NCBI RefSeq assembly: GCF_006517625.1
Contig: NZ_VHQI01000008.1
Coordinates: forward strand, 13,050 to 77,049
Length of the DNA stretch: 64,000 nucleotides
Reading direction: 5' to 3'
DNA from: Mixta tenebrionis
Lineage (GTDB): Bacteria > Pseudomonadota > Gammaproteobacteria > Enterobacterales > Enterobacteriaceae
Both the position numbers and the translations under genes were made by a program. Below, piece by piece: positions 47,072 to 56,386 of the stretch. The notes below the pieces were generated by a model. It had not been told where the DNA came from. It saw only the letters and a program-made list of their open reading frames with translations, and did not search any database. Each line of letters opens with the position of its first letter. The first letter of the stretch is position 1.

Positions 47072-49674
47072 GCTTTCCCGCTTTCGCCCTTATCCATCCC
47101 ATGCAGCAAAGATGCAAAATCCCCTGCCGGCATCGGTCTGCCGAGAAAATATCCCTGCCCTTCATCACAGGCGATAGCCTGCAGCTCAGCAAACTGCTCG
47201 GCGTTCTCAATGCCTTCAGCGGTAATCGCCAGCGCAAAAGCTTTACCCAGGCCAATAATGCCGTTGACGATAGAGTGCGCCTGCTGCGAATGTGGAAAAT
47301 CCTTCATATAGGAGCGATCCATTTTCAGGCCGTCAAACGGGAAAGTTTTCAGGTAGCCCAGCGAAGCGTAGCCGGAGCCGAAATCATCCACCGTTAATTT
47401 CACCCCCAGCCGCTTCAGGCTCTGCATCACTTTCAGCGTGTTGTCGGGATTTTCCAGCGTGACGTTTTCCGTAATCTCCAGCTCCAGCCGTTCGGCTGGC
47501 AGACCGGTCAGCTGCAGTACGCTGGCCACGCGTCCCGCCAGATCGCCGCGGCAAAACTCTACCGGCGAGATATTAACCGAAACGTAGAAAGCGCCGGGCC
47601 AGCTGAGCGCATCGCGGCAGGCGCGCTGCAGCACCCAGTCGCTGATGGGCAGAATCAGCCCGGTCTCTTCCGCCAGCGGAATAAAGCTGTCGGGCATCAC
47701 CAGCGCGGGCGGCGATGGCTGCCAGCGCAGCAACGCTTCGGCGCCGTCCATTCTGCCGCTGTGCAATGAATAGCGCGGCTGGTAAAACAGACGCAGCTCG
47801 TCGCGCGCGACGGCGTGGCTCAAGGCGCGCTCCATTTCACGGCGACGCACCAGCTGTTCCGACATCTCCGGCGAATAGAAAACCCAGCGATCGCGCCCCA
47901 GATTTTTTGACTGGTAAAGCGCAATATCGGCCATGCGCAGCAGCTCTTCCGGCTGTAGCGCATCCTGCGGCGCGCGGGCGATGCCGACAGAGGCGCCGAT
48001 ATGCACCGTCTGGCCCGCCACGCTAAACGGCTTATGAATCTCCTGCATCAGACAGCGGCAGCGCGCCTCGATCGCCTCCCGGCTGTTCAGGCCGCTGAGC
48101 AGCAAAATAAACTCATCGCCGCCCTGGCGCGACAGCAGATCGTCCGGTTGCAGGCAGCCGCGCAGCCGCTGCGAAACCTCATTTAATACGCTGTCGCCCG
48201 CTGCATGACCATAGAGATCGTTAATCGGCTTAAAGTGGTCGAGATCGAGGCTGAACATGACCAGCGGCTGCGCTGCGGTCGGCTGCGCCTGCAGTTTGCC
48301 GTTAAGGAATTCATTCATGCGATGGCGGTTCGGCAGGCCGGTCAGCGTATCGTGCTGCGACAGATACTGAATGCGCGCCTGCGCTTCAACCTCCAGCGTA
48401 ATATCCGATACCGTGCCGCGAAATCCGGTCGGCCCGTCCTGCAGCGCCACCGGCTTCGCCACCAGGCTGCAAATACGCTCCTCGCCCTGCGCCGAATGAT
48501 AATGGCAGCGCAGCGTGCGCCGATCGCCGCCGGCGCCCTGGCGCAGCATCCACTGCGATACCGGCAGGCCGTTGCTGAGCAGCAGGCAGTCGATCGGCTT
48601 GCCCAACTGCACCGCCACGTCATAGCCGGTCACCGCCGTAAAGCGCGACGAGAGATAGGTCAGAACGCCGCGCGCATCGGTTTCCCAGATCCAGTCGGAG
48701 GCGGCCTCCGCCACATCGCGAAAGCGCGCCTCGCTGTCGCCCAGCTCGCGCTGGCTCTGCCTGAGCTGTTCAAAACGCCAGTCGGAAAGGCGCGCGTTAT
48801 GCATCGCGTGGCGCACCACCCGGCGCGCAACCATTCCCAGCATCAGCATTGTCAGCGCCATCAGCGGTATCATAATCACCAGCAGATGATGTCCCGGCTC
48901 GCTGCTTTTCCAGCCCAGCTGCAAAGGAGCATCCTGCCCGACCGAGAGCGTCAGGCTTGCCAGAATAACGGGCGGCGCCTGCCCGGCAATGGAGCGCAGC
49001 TGGCTAACGCCCACGCTTTGCCCCAGCGCCAGCAGCTTCTGCGGCGTATAGCGATCGACAAACACCATAATCGACGGCGGGCCGGCGGTGTGGCCCAGTC
49101 CCGGCACTTTGCCGGTGGTAATCGGCGCGGCGGCGACTATCGCCGGCGCTCCTGCGATGGTGGCGTTTCTTACCAGCGCATTTTCCTCCGGCAGAAAGGT
49201 GCGCGCCTGGCGTATCATCTCCGCGCTCGCCTTGCCGAGCCAGTGTTCAAGCTGCATCGCGCTCAGTTTTCCGTCGATCACCGCATAGCGCGTGCGCCCG
49301 CTGCCGTCTACCACGAACACGCCGTCATAGTGATATTCGCTGTAAAGCCCCGGCCCCAGGTTTTGCTGGTCGAAAGCCCACCGCTTATCTACCTGCAGAT
49401 GCAGGTGATTCCATGCCTCGCCCCAGAAGGCGTAGTCGCGAATATCGGTCAGGATCGATTTTTGCCGCGCCTGCCAGGCGTTACGCAGCAAAAACTTTTC
49501 CTGCGCCAGCGCCGCGCCGTTCTGCCGTACGGCAATAGCCACGATGGTTATGGCGGTAGTTAACAGCACGACGGCCAGCATACCGCCAAGTATCAGCAGG
49601 GTGCGCCGCGTAAAGAATGTCGCCTGGGCGTCCGCCGGGCGAAGATTGAACGGTAATAAGGTCGGTAAATTCAT
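47053..49674 (-). CDS. CHASE4-PAS-GGDEF-EAL cyclic-di-GMP regulator
   Basis: An 873-aa two-span inner-membrane protein. The first helix (~24-47) is followed by a periplasmic CHASE4-like sensor (ILTDIRDYAFWGEAWNHL, near 75-95), a second helix (~265-285), PAS (~325-430), GGDEF and EAL. The cyclase active site is intact (RQGGDEF near 514). The EAL part has EALLRW near 643, DDFGSGYASL and AEGIEN, so the phosphodiesterase also looks active. The dominant activity cannot be told. The ATG at 49674 was preferred over a GTG at 49722, which lacks a ribosome site. E. coli carries the cyclase gene dgcC near proC, but that protein has a different architecture. Confidence 0.9.
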   Translation of the reverse strand: MNLPTLLPFNLRPADAQATFFTRRTLLILGGMLAVVLLTTAITIVAIAVRQNGAALAQEKFLLRNAWQARQKSILTDIRDYAFWGEAWNHLHLQVDKRWAFDQQNLGPGLYSEYHYDGVFVVDGSGRTRYAVIDGKLSAMQLEHWLGKASAEMIRQARTFLPEENALVRNATIAGAPAIVAAAPITTGKVPGLGHTAGPPSIMVFVDRYTPQKLLALGQSVGVSQLRSIAGQAPPVILASLTLSVGQDAPLQLGWKSSEPGHHLLVIMIPLMALTMLMLGMVARRVVRHAMHNARLSDWRFEQLRQSQRELGDSEARFRDVAEAASDWIWETDARGVLTYLSSRFTAVTGYDVAVQLGKPIDCLLLSNGLPVSQWMLRQGAGGDRRTLRCHYHSAQGEERICSLVAKPVALQDGPTGFRGTVSDITLEVEAQARIQYLSQHDTLTGLPNRHRMNEFLNGKLQAQPTAAQPLVMFSLDLDHFKPINDLYGHAAGDSVLNEVSQRLRGCLQPDDLLSRQGGDEFILLLSGLNSREAIEARCRCLMQEIHKPFSVAGQTVHIGASVGIARAPQDALQPEELLRMADIALYQSKNLGRDRWVFYSPEMSEQLVRRREMERALSHAVARDELRLFYQPRYSLHSGRMDGAEALLRWQPSPPALVMPDSFIPLAEETGLILPISDWVLQRACRDALSWPGAFYVSVNISPVEFCRGDLAGRVASVLQLTGLPAERLELEITENVTLENPDNTLKVMQSLKRLGVKLTVDDFGSGYASLGYLKTFPFDGLKMDRSYMKDFPHSQQAHSIVNGIIGLGKAFALAITAEGIENAEQFAELQAIACDEGQGYFLGRPMPAGDFASLLHGMDKGESGKATGQPG

Positions 49675-49888
49675 CTGCGAAAACCCTGATAAGAATGCGC
49701 TGGATAAGCTCTGCTGAAGCACGCCGCGCTCGTTGCGACACGGCGTAAAGCCCCGCCTGTCTCACGCTTGAGTTGGTTATCGGCCTACGCCGGAAAGGGT
49801 TTAGCGAAAACGCGCGGCAACTTACCCATCTCGACAGGAATTATGTCGGTTGTTACACTCCCTTCCCCCTTCGCCGCTAAAGCCGCCT

Positions 49889-50536
49889 ATGAAAATGCAA
49901 TCCGGCAAAGTCGCTGTAACCCTGTTCTGTCTCGGCAGTTTTGTTATTTACTATTTCATCACGCTGGCGATTACCTGGTTTCCTGATTATGCGGCGCTAC
50001 GCCAGCAGGGATTACTGGTGCCGGTGCTCTGTCTGTTTGAGTTTGCCGTGCTGTGGCCGCTTTACCGTTTTTATCAGACGCACCGCGATGATATTCCGCT
50101 GGGGCGGCTGCGGCTAAAGCCGGCGCTGCTGTTTATCGTCCTGCTGCTGGGGCTGATGGCGGCACAGACGCTGTTTTTGCAGCCGGAGCGCTGGCTGGAA
50201 GATCAGGCGCATCAGACGGCGTTTACGCTCTGGGTGCTGCTTTTTTCCGCCGTGCTGCTGGCGCCGGTGTTTGAAGAGATTCTGTTTCGCGGCTTTTTAC
50301 TGCAGGTATTTCTGCTGTGGGCGCCACGCAGCCGCTTCGCCGCCATTCTGCTGACGTCGCTGCTGTTTGCCGCCATGCATACGCAATATATCCACTGGCA
50401 AACTATCGTGGTGCTGACGCTGTTTTCCATCCTGCTTTGCTATGCGCGCCTGCGCGCCGACGGACTGCTGCTGCCCGTCGCGCTGCATATGCTGAATAAC
50501 CTGATCGCGCTACTGCCGTCGCTCTGGTATGTGTAA
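49889..50536 (+). CDS. CPBP-family intramembrane metalloprotease (CAAX/Abi type)
   Basis: A 215-aa protein with six or more hydrophobic segments. The Abi/CPBP motifs are present: EEILFRGFL (glutamates of motif 1), the histidine in LLFAAMHTQYIH, and LHMLNNLIALL. Family members process membrane peptides or modify lipids; the substrate is unknown. The ATG at 49889 is the best start although its ribosome site is weak. A TTG at 49850 would add 13 residues without support. Confidence 0.85.
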   Translation: MKMQSGKVAVTLFCLGSFVIYYFITLAITWFPDYAALRQQGLLVPVLCLFEFAVLWPLYRFYQTHRDDIPLGRLRLKPALLFIVLLLGLMAAQTLFLQPERWLEDQAHQTAFTLWVLLFSAVLLAPVFEEILFRGFLLQVFLLWAPRSRFAAILLTSLLFAAMHTQYIHWQTIVVLTLFSILLCYARLRADGLLLPVALHMLNNLIALLPSLWYV

Positions 50537-50547
50537 GATAATGGCGA

Positions 50548-50580
50548 GTTGTTTTATAACCGTTTCAGTTGTGTTATAAC
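50548..50580 (+). promoter_or_regulatory. Two 13-bp direct repeats upstream of the ABC operon
   Basis: GTTGTTTTATAAC (50548-50560) and GTTGTGTTATAAC (50568-50580) differ at one base and are spaced 20 bp centre to centre, two helical turns. The second contains the palindrome GTTATAAC. They lie about 86-118 bp before the substrate-binding protein gene. They are a likely operator of an unidentified regulator. Confidence 0.6.
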
Positions 50581-50665
50581 TTTAATGCATAAGCATAGCG
50601 AATAATCTACTATCAGACCTTTCTGTTGTTCCCTTACACTCGCGAAAAAGTGGTAAGGAAATAAG

Positions 50666-52234
50666 ATGAAAAGTTTAGCTCCCGCCGTCCTGACGCTGGC
50701 CTTCGCCGCCAGCTTTGCCGCCAACGCGGCTACGCCGCCCGATACGCTGGTGATCGCACAGTCGATTGATGACGCCGGCAGCTTCGATCCTGCCGAAGGT
50801 TTTGAGCTGACTTCCGTACAGGGCTTTACCAATATTTATCAGCGTCTGCTGCAGTCCGATCCGCAAAATCCCGGCGAGCTGAAGCCGACGCTGGCCAGCA
50901 GCTGGCAGGCGGGAAAAGATAATCGCAGCCTGATCGTGACGCTGCGCGATGGCGCTACCTTCGCCTCCGGCAACCCGCTGCGCCCGGAAGATGTCATCTT
51001 CTCGCTGTCGCGCGTGGTAAAGCTGAATCTCGATCCCTCATTTATTCTTACCCAGCTCGGCTGGAGCAAAGATAACGTTGACCGCCAGCTAAAAAAGATC
51101 GACGACCAACGCGTAGCGATTAGCTGGACGGCTGACGTCAGCCCGGCCTATGTGCTCAGCCTGCTGGCGGCGCCGGTTGCTTCCATTGTCGATGCGAAAA
51201 CCGTGCTGGCTAACCAGCGGAATAACGATTTGGGCAACAAATGGCTGGCAACCCATTCTGCCGGCAGCGGCCCGTTCCAGATTCGCCGCTTTGTACCGCA
51301 TGAGGTGGTGCTGCTGAGCGCCAACCCCAGCTCGCCGGGCGATACGCCGAAGCTGAAAAATATTCTGATCAAGAACGTGCCGGAAGCCGCTACCCGTCGC
51401 CTGCTGCTGGAGCAGGGCGATGCCGATATCGCCCGTAATTTAGGCGTCGATCAGATGGCGGCGCTGAAAAACAAGCCGGGCGTGAAGCCGCTGGCGATCC
51501 CGATGGCGTCGCTCTACTACATTCAGTTCAATATCGATGCGCAACCGGCGCTGAAAAATCCGGCGCTGTGGGAGGCCGCACGCTACCTGTTTGATTACCA
51601 CGGCATCGCTGACGATCTGCTGAAGGGCCAGTTCCAGGTTCATCAGTCTTTCCTGCCGGAAGGCTTCCCCGGCGCGCTGAATGACAATCCTTACCGCTAC
51701 GATCCGGAAAAAGCGAAAGCGATTCTGGCGCAGGCGGGCCTGAAAAATATCAGCTTTAAGCTGTCGGTCAGCAATCAGCCGCCCTATCTGGATATCGCTC
51801 AGGCGTTGCAGGCCAGCTTTGCCAAAGGCGGCATTAAAGTTGAGCTGCTGCCCGGCCTGAGCACCGAAGTGGCGACCAATGTAAAAGCGCATAAGTATGA
51901 AGCCACGCTGAACGCCTGGGGAGCAGACTATTTCGATCCGAATACTAACGCCGCCGCCTTCGCCTATAACCCGGAAGACGGCAGCAAAACGCTGGCGTGG
52001 CGTTCCAACTGGCATATTCCTGAGCTGAGCAAGCAGACGCTGGCCGCCACGGCGGAAAGCGATCCGGCGCAGCGCATTAAGCTTTATCAGGCGATGCAGC
52101 GCGAAGTAATGAAAAACTCGCCCTACGTAATCGGCCTGCAGGCGCGTAATCTGATCGCCGTACGCGCTAACCTGAAGGGCTACGTGCAGGGCATCAACCC
52201 GGATATGGTTTATTACAGCCAGGTCAGTAAGTAA
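50666..52234 (+). CDS. Opp/Dpp/Nik-type ABC importer, periplasmic substrate-binding protein
   Basis: A 522-aa SBP_bac_5 family protein. The Sec signal peptide ends ANA before ATPPDTLVIAQS. The N-terminal domain has NIYQRLLQSDPQNPGELKPT and LKPTLASSWQAG; the C-terminal half has WGADYFDPNTNAAAFAYNPE. It binds the ligand (peptide, opine, metal chelate or similar; unknown) and delivers it to the permeases that follow. The stop overlaps the next start by one base. Confidence 0.9.
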   Translation: MKSLAPAVLTLAFAASFAANAATPPDTLVIAQSIDDAGSFDPAEGFELTSVQGFTNIYQRLLQSDPQNPGELKPTLASSWQAGKDNRSLIVTLRDGATFASGNPLRPEDVIFSLSRVVKLNLDPSFILTQLGWSKDNVDRQLKKIDDQRVAISWTADVSPAYVLSLLAAPVASIVDAKTVLANQRNNDLGNKWLATHSAGSGPFQIRRFVPHEVVLLSANPSSPGDTPKLKNILIKNVPEAATRRLLLEQGDADIARNLGVDQMAALKNKPGVKPLAIPMASLYYIQFNIDAQPALKNPALWEAARYLFDYHGIADDLLKGQFQVHQSFLPEGFPGALNDNPYRYDPEKAKAILAQAGLKNISFKLSVSNQPPYLDIAQALQASFAKGGIKVELLPGLSTEVATNVKAHKYEATLNAWGADYFDPNTNAAAFAYNPEDGSKTLAWRSNWHIPELSKQTLAATAESDPAQRIKLYQAMQREVMKNSPYVIGLQARNLIAVRANLKGYVQGINPDMVYYSQVSK

Positions 52235-53286
52235 TGCGTTTATCTGCAACAGATGCCGGGCTTGCCCGGCGGTTCTGGCGGCCTGTCAGCCGCTTTATCA
52301 CCGGCCTGCTTTCCCTGTTGGTCACGCTGCTCGGCCTGCTTGCCTTTACCTTTATGCTGTCGCATCTGTCGCCGGTCGATCCGGTATTGCAGGTGGCGGG
52401 CGATCACGCCAGCGAATCCACCTACCAGCAGGTGCGCCACGATTTAGGGCTGGATAAGCCGCTGCCGCTGCAGTTCTGGCGCTACCTGACCCATCTGGCG
52501 CAGGGCGATTTGGGCGCCGCCAATATTACCGGCCAGCCGGTGCTCAGCGATCTGGCGCGCACCTTTCCGGCGACGCTGGAGCTGGCGACCTGCGCGATGC
52601 TGTTCGGCGCATTTTTCGGTATCGCGCTGGCGCTGCTGGCGGCCTGGAAACCGGGCAGCCTGCTGGATAACCTGGCGCGGCTGATCTCTCTGCTTGGCTA
52701 TTCGGTGCCGGTGTTCTGGCTCGGTCTGCTTGGCCTGCTGCTGTTTTATGCGGTGCTGCACTGGTCCGCCGGGCCGGGGCGGCTGGATGATATCTGGATC
52801 TATACCCTGGAGCCGAAAACCGGCTTTGTGCTGATTGACAGCTGGCTGTCGGGCGACAGCGAGATGTTTCGCAACGCAATTGCCCACCTCTGGCTGCCGG
52901 TGGCGGTGCTGGGGATGCTGTCGATGGCGGCGATTACCCGCCTGCTGCGCGCCGCGCTGCTGGAGGAGAACGGCAAAGAGTATGTCACCCTGGCGCGCGC
53001 CAAAGGGGCCAGCCGCGGACGCATTTTGCTGTGCCACCTGCTGCCTAACGTACGCGGCACGCTGATTACCGTGCTCGGCCTCTCCTACGCCACGCTGCTG
53101 GAAGGCTCGGTGCTGACGGAAACCGTCTTCGCCTGGCCCGGCGTGGGCCGCTATCTCACCACCGCGCTGTTCGGCTCCGACGTGCCTGCTATCCTTGGCG
53201 TCACGCTGCTGATCGGCGGCTGCTTTATCCTGTTAAACGCGCTGGTTGATGCGCTAACCTGGTTAACCGATCCGAGAACCCGATGA
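52234..53286 (+). CDS. Opp/Dpp/Nik-type ABC importer, permease 1
   Basis: A 350-aa DppB-like inner-membrane permease with six hydrophobic segments. The N-terminal block TFMLSHLSPVDPVLQVAGDH and LGLDKPLPLQFWRYL and the EAA loop ARAKGASRGRILLCHLLPN are present. An unusually polar stretch with LEPKTGFVLIDSWLSGDSEM precedes the fourth helix. It overlaps permease 2 by 4 bases (ATGA). Confidence 0.92.
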   Translation: MRLSATDAGLARRFWRPVSRFITGLLSLLVTLLGLLAFTFMLSHLSPVDPVLQVAGDHASESTYQQVRHDLGLDKPLPLQFWRYLTHLAQGDLGAANITGQPVLSDLARTFPATLELATCAMLFGAFFGIALALLAAWKPGSLLDNLARLISLLGYSVPVFWLGLLGLLLFYAVLHWSAGPGRLDDIWIYTLEPKTGFVLIDSWLSGDSEMFRNAIAHLWLPVAVLGMLSMAAITRLLRAALLEENGKEYVTLARAKGASRGRILLCHLLPNVRGTLITVLGLSYATLLEGSVLTETVFAWPGVGRYLTTALFGSDVPAILGVTLLIGGCFILLNALVDALTWLTDPRTR

Positions 53287-54143
53287 CACAACATTTATCC
53301 GCTGCGGAAATGACGCCGCTCTCGCCGCGCCGCCGTCGCCGGCTGAGTACGCTGACCATCGGCGCGACGCTGGTGGCGATGCTGGTGCTGACCGCCCTGC
53401 TGGCGCCGCTGCTGGCGCCCTTCGATCCCGATGCGCAAACCATCTCCGCCCGCCTGCTGCCGCCCTCCGCCGCCCACTGGTTCGGCACCGACGGCTTCGG
53501 GCGCGATCTGCTGTCGCGCGTGATTTACGGCGCGCGTCCTACGCTGCTGCTGGTATCGCTAATCCTGGTGCTGACCATTCCCGTTGGTCTGCTGGTGGGT
53601 ATGTTAGCGGGCTACCTCGGCGGCTGGAGCGAGCGCGTGCTGATGCGCATTACCGATATCTTTCTTTCCCTGCCGAATCTGGTAATCGCGCTGGCGCTGG
53701 TTGCGGTGCTCGGCCCCGGCCTGCTGAACGGCGCGCTGGCGCTTGCCCTGACCAGCTGGCCGCCTTTTGCGCGCCAGGCGCGGGCGGAAACGCTGGCGCT
53801 GCGTCGCAGCGACTATCTTGCCGCCGCGCGCATGCAGGGCATCGGCGGGCTGCGCCTGATATTCGGCCATATTCTGCCGCTCTGTTTGCCGACCGCGGTG
53901 GTGCGGGCGGCGCTCAGCCTCGGCGGCATTATCCTTTCCGCTGCCGGCCTCGGCTTTCTCGGCATGGGCGTGCAGCCGCCGACCGCGGAATGGGGATCGA
54001 TGGTGGCGGAAGGCAGCAAAGTGATTTTCGATCAGTGGTGGGTAGCGGCCGCGCCGGGCGGCGCGATCCTGTTCGCCAGCCTGGCCTTTAACCTGACAGG
54101 CGACGGCCTGCGCGACCGACTGGATACCCGTCATGACGGCTGA
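53283..54143 (+). CDS. Opp/Dpp/Nik-type ABC importer, permease 2
   Basis: A 286-aa DppC-like permease. The N-terminal cytosolic tail is followed by a membrane helix, then LLAPFDPDAQTISARLLPPS and HWFGTDGFGRDLLSRVIYGA (family hallmark). The EAA loop YLAAARMQGIGGLRLIFGHI follows. It overlaps the ATPase gene by 11 bases. Confidence 0.93.
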   Translation: MTQHLSAAEMTPLSPRRRRRLSTLTIGATLVAMLVLTALLAPLLAPFDPDAQTISARLLPPSAAHWFGTDGFGRDLLSRVIYGARPTLLLVSLILVLTIPVGLLVGMLAGYLGGWSERVLMRITDIFLSLPNLVIALALVAVLGPGLLNGALALALTSWPPFARQARAETLALRRSDYLAAARMQGIGGLRLIFGHILPLCLPTAVVRAALSLGGIILSAAGLGFLGMGVQPPTAEWGSMVAEGSKVIFDQWWVAAAPGGAILFASLAFNLTGDGLRDRLDTRHDG

Positions 54144-54972
54144 AACTTTAATCGTTGCCGAAGATTTAACCATTTACAGCGGCGCTACGCCGCTGGTCAA
54201 ACCGATCGGCTTTACGCTGGGGCGCGAACGCGTGGCGCTGGTGGGAGAATCAGGCTCCGGCAAATCGCTTACCGCCCGTGCGCTGATGGGGCTGCTGGCG
54301 CCGGGGCTGCATCTGCAGGCGCGTCAGCTGCAGGTGGTTGGGCGCGATGCGCTGACGCTCAATGAGAAACGCTGGAGCCAGCTGCGCGGCAGCGAACTGG
54401 CGATGGTCATGCAGGATCCGAAGTATGCCCTTAATCCAACGCGCACCATCGGCTGGCAGGTAGAAGAGCCGCTCAGACTGCACCATAAGCTGAGCCGCGC
54501 CGAACGGCGGGAAAAGGTGGCGGAGACGCTGGCGGCGGTCGGCCTGCCGCAGCCCGTTCAGCTAATGACGCGCTATCCGCACCAGCTCTCCGGCGGCATG
54601 GGCCAGCGCGTAATGCTGGCGATCGCCCTGATCGCCGATCCGCAGATGTTAATCGCCGACGAGCCAACCTCGGCGCTCGATCATGAGATGCGCGATCGGG
54701 TGCTGGCGCTGATCCGCCGGCTGGTAGAGGAACGTAACATGGGCCTGCTGCTGATCAGCCACGATCTGCAGCAGGTAGCAGAACACTGCGAGCGCGTGAT
54801 GGTGATGTATAAAGGTCAGCTGCTCGACAGCCTGCCGGCGGCGGAGCTGCCGTACGCTACCCATTCCTATACCCGCACGCTGTGGGCCTGTCGCCCCAGC
54901 AAGGCGACGCACGGCCGGCTGCTGCCGGTGCTGGACCGCGCCGCGCTGGAACGGGAGCTTGCGCATGATTGA
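54133..54972 (+). CDS. Opp/Dpp/Nik-type ABC importer, ATPase 1
   Basis: A 279-aa ABC ATPase with Walker [18 protein letters not shown]-loop [13 protein letters not shown], signature LSGGMGQRV and Walker [12 protein letters not shown]. It is shorter than DppD/OppD (about 330 aa), because it lacks the C-terminal cysteine-rich extension, and is closer to NikD in size. It overlaps the last gene by 8 bases. Confidence 0.93.
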   Translation: MTAETLIVAEDLTIYSGATPLVKPIGFTLGRERVALVGESGSGKSLTARALMGLLAPGLHLQARQLQVVGRDALTLNEKRWSQLRGSELAMVMQDPKYALNPTRTIGWQVEEPLRLHHKLSRAERREKVAETLAAVGLPQPVQLMTRYPHQLSGGMGQRVMLAIALIADPQMLIADEPTSALDHEMRDRVLALIRRLVEERNMGLLLISHDLQQVAEHCERVMVMYKGQLLDSLPAAELPYATHSYTRTLWACRPSKATHGRLLPVLDRAALERELAHD

Positions 54973-55642
54973 GTTACAGCATCTCAGCGTCGCCCATCGT
55001 CACGGCTACGATCTGCGCACCGTGGTGCATGACGTTTCGCTGGCGGTAGCGCCCGGCGAATGTTTCGGCCTGGTCGGCCCTTCCGGCTGCGGTAAATCAT
55101 CGCTGCTGTGGGCAATGGCGGGCCTGAATCCGCACTGGCAGGGCAAGATGCGCCTCGCCGGCCATCAGGCGCAGCCGGGAAAAGCCTTTACCGGCGATCT
55201 GCGGCGCGAAGTGCAGATGGTATTTCAGGATCCTTACGCCTCGCTGCATCCGCGTCATCGCCTGCGCCGCACGCTGGCGGAACCGCTGAAGCTGCTGAAG
55301 CGGGACCATATTAACGATCGCATCAACGCGGGTTTGCGCCATGTCGGCCTCGATCCGGCGCTGGCCGATCGCTATCCGCATCAGCTTTCCGGCGGTCAGC
55401 GCCAGCGCGTCGCCATCGTGCGCGCGCTGTTGCTGGAGCCTGAGGTGCTGCTGCTGGATGAGCCGACCTCGGCGCTGGATATGTCGGTGCAGGCGGAGAT
55501 CCTCAACTTGCTGAATCAACTCAAACAGCAGGATGGTTTAACTATGGTGCTGGTCAGCCACGATGCGGAAGTGATCGATCATATGTGCGATCGCGCGGTG
55601 CAGATGGCGGCAGGACGCATCGTCGCCGCCCGCAGCGCCTGA
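54965..55642 (+). CDS. Opp/Dpp/Nik-type ABC importer, ATPase 2
   Basis: A 225-aa ABC ATPase: Walker A GPSGCGKSSLLWAMAG, signature LSGGQRQRVAIVRAL, Walker [12 protein letters not shown]. Both ATPases lack the C-terminal oligopeptide domain, which favours a NikDE-like or opine/metallophore-type importer over a classical peptide one, but this is weak evidence. The start ATG at 54965 has GGAG 7 nt upstream. The two-base-different TTG frame start is rejected. Confidence 0.92.
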   Translation: MIELQHLSVAHRHGYDLRTVVHDVSLAVAPGECFGLVGPSGCGKSSLLWAMAGLNPHWQGKMRLAGHQAQPGKAFTGDLRREVQMVFQDPYASLHPRHRLRRTLAEPLKLLKRDHINDRINAGLRHVGLDPALADRYPHQLSGGQRQRVAIVRALLLEPEVLLLDEPTSALDMSVQAEILNLLNQLKQQDGLTMVLVSHDAEVIDHMCDRAVQMAAGRIVAARSA

Positions 55643-55655
55643 TGCCGTAGCTAAA

Positions 55656-55673
55656 GGCGGCCGGCGGGCCGCC
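55656..55673 (+). terminator. GC-rich hairpin after the ABC operon
   Basis: GGCGGCC / GGCCGCC with a 4-base loop, 13 nt past the last stop. No T-run follows, so it may be a processing or stabilising stem. Confidence 0.45.
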
Positions 55674-55765
55674 GCAGGCTATCGCTAGCTAAAGCGGAAA
55701 GAATAAGGTAAGCGAAGCGTCCCGTCAGGGGACGCCTGGATATAACTTACTGACAGGTCTGTCGC

Positions 55766-55960
55766 TCAGGCGATCACGGAACCCGACGCATCTTTTTTCT
55801 TTTCCGATTCAAAGTGCGTTTTGAACTGCTCATAGATAGCGATCATATTGCTGGCGTCGCCCTGCATCGGGCTCAGCTTGCCCGCGCGCACCAGCTCGAT
55901 AACCAGCTGCAGCGCCGCCTGCTTCGGACTGCTGGAAGGGTGGGCAATTTCATTCGACAT
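55766..55960 (-). CDS. Small conserved-looking protein of unknown function
   Basis: A 64-aa soluble protein containing SPKQAALQLVIELVRAGKLS, PMQGDASNMIAIYEQFKTHF and a Lys/Glu-rich tail. It is predicted helical. AGGAATGTTTT precedes the ATG. I do not recognise a named family. It is transcribed convergently to the ABC operon. Confidence 0.7.
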   Translation of the reverse strand: MSNEIAHPSSSPKQAALQLVIELVRAGKLSPMQGDASNMIAIYEQFKTHFESEKKKDASGSVIA

Positions 55961-56035
55961 AAAACATTCCTGTCATTGATGGTTGAAACGGCAGAGTTTA
56001 GCCTAAAGCGCCGGAAAAAGCCGCGTTTCGCCGCC

Positions 56036-56386
56036 TTATGGCTGCTGCTGTTTCAGCCAGGCCTGCATACGATCGATCTCCGGCTGCTGCGCCGCAATGA
56101 TCTGCTCGGCCAGTTTGCGCATCGCTGGGTCTTTGCCATACTGCAGCTCGGTTTTCGCCATCGCGATCGCTCCCTGGTGATGCGCGATCATCCCCTGCGC
56201 AAAGGCCACATCGGCATCCTGCGCCTTCAGCCCCTGCATCATCCGATCGTGCATTTCCGTCATGCCCTGCTGATAGCTTTGCTGCGCCGGGCTGAGCGCC
56301 TGATGCTGATGTGTTTCTTCCGCGGCCCAGGCGCCGGACGATGACGCCAGCAGGGAAAAAATGATTGCTGCGAATAATGTTTTCAT
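56036..56386 (-). CDS. DUF305 periplasmic protein (CopM-like)
   Basis: A 116-aa protein with a Sec signal peptide (cleavage after WAA or nearby), then a His/Met-rich helical DUF305 domain: TEMHDRMMQGL, AFAQGMIAHHQGAIAMAK and LAEQIIAAQQPEIDRMQAWL. Relatives bind copper or silver in the periplasm. GAGGATCGCAG precedes the ATG. No other copper genes are adjacent. Confidence 0.88.
   Translation of the reverse strand: MKTLFAAIIFSLLASSSGAWAAEETHQHQALSPAQQSYQQGMTEMHDRMMQGLKAQDADVAFAQGMIAHHQGAIAMAKTELQYGKDPAMRKLAEQIIAAQQPEIDRMQAWLKQQQP

Noticed and set aside
48205-49563. 452-codon plus-strand open frame
   Set aside because: Antisense to the GGDEF-EAL gene; His/Arg/Gln-rich shadow without recognisable domain.
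50541-50590. Zur (zinc) operator upstream of the ABC operon
   Set aside because: TGTTATAA matches half of the Zur palindrome, but the second half does not align, so only an unassigned direct repeat is reported.
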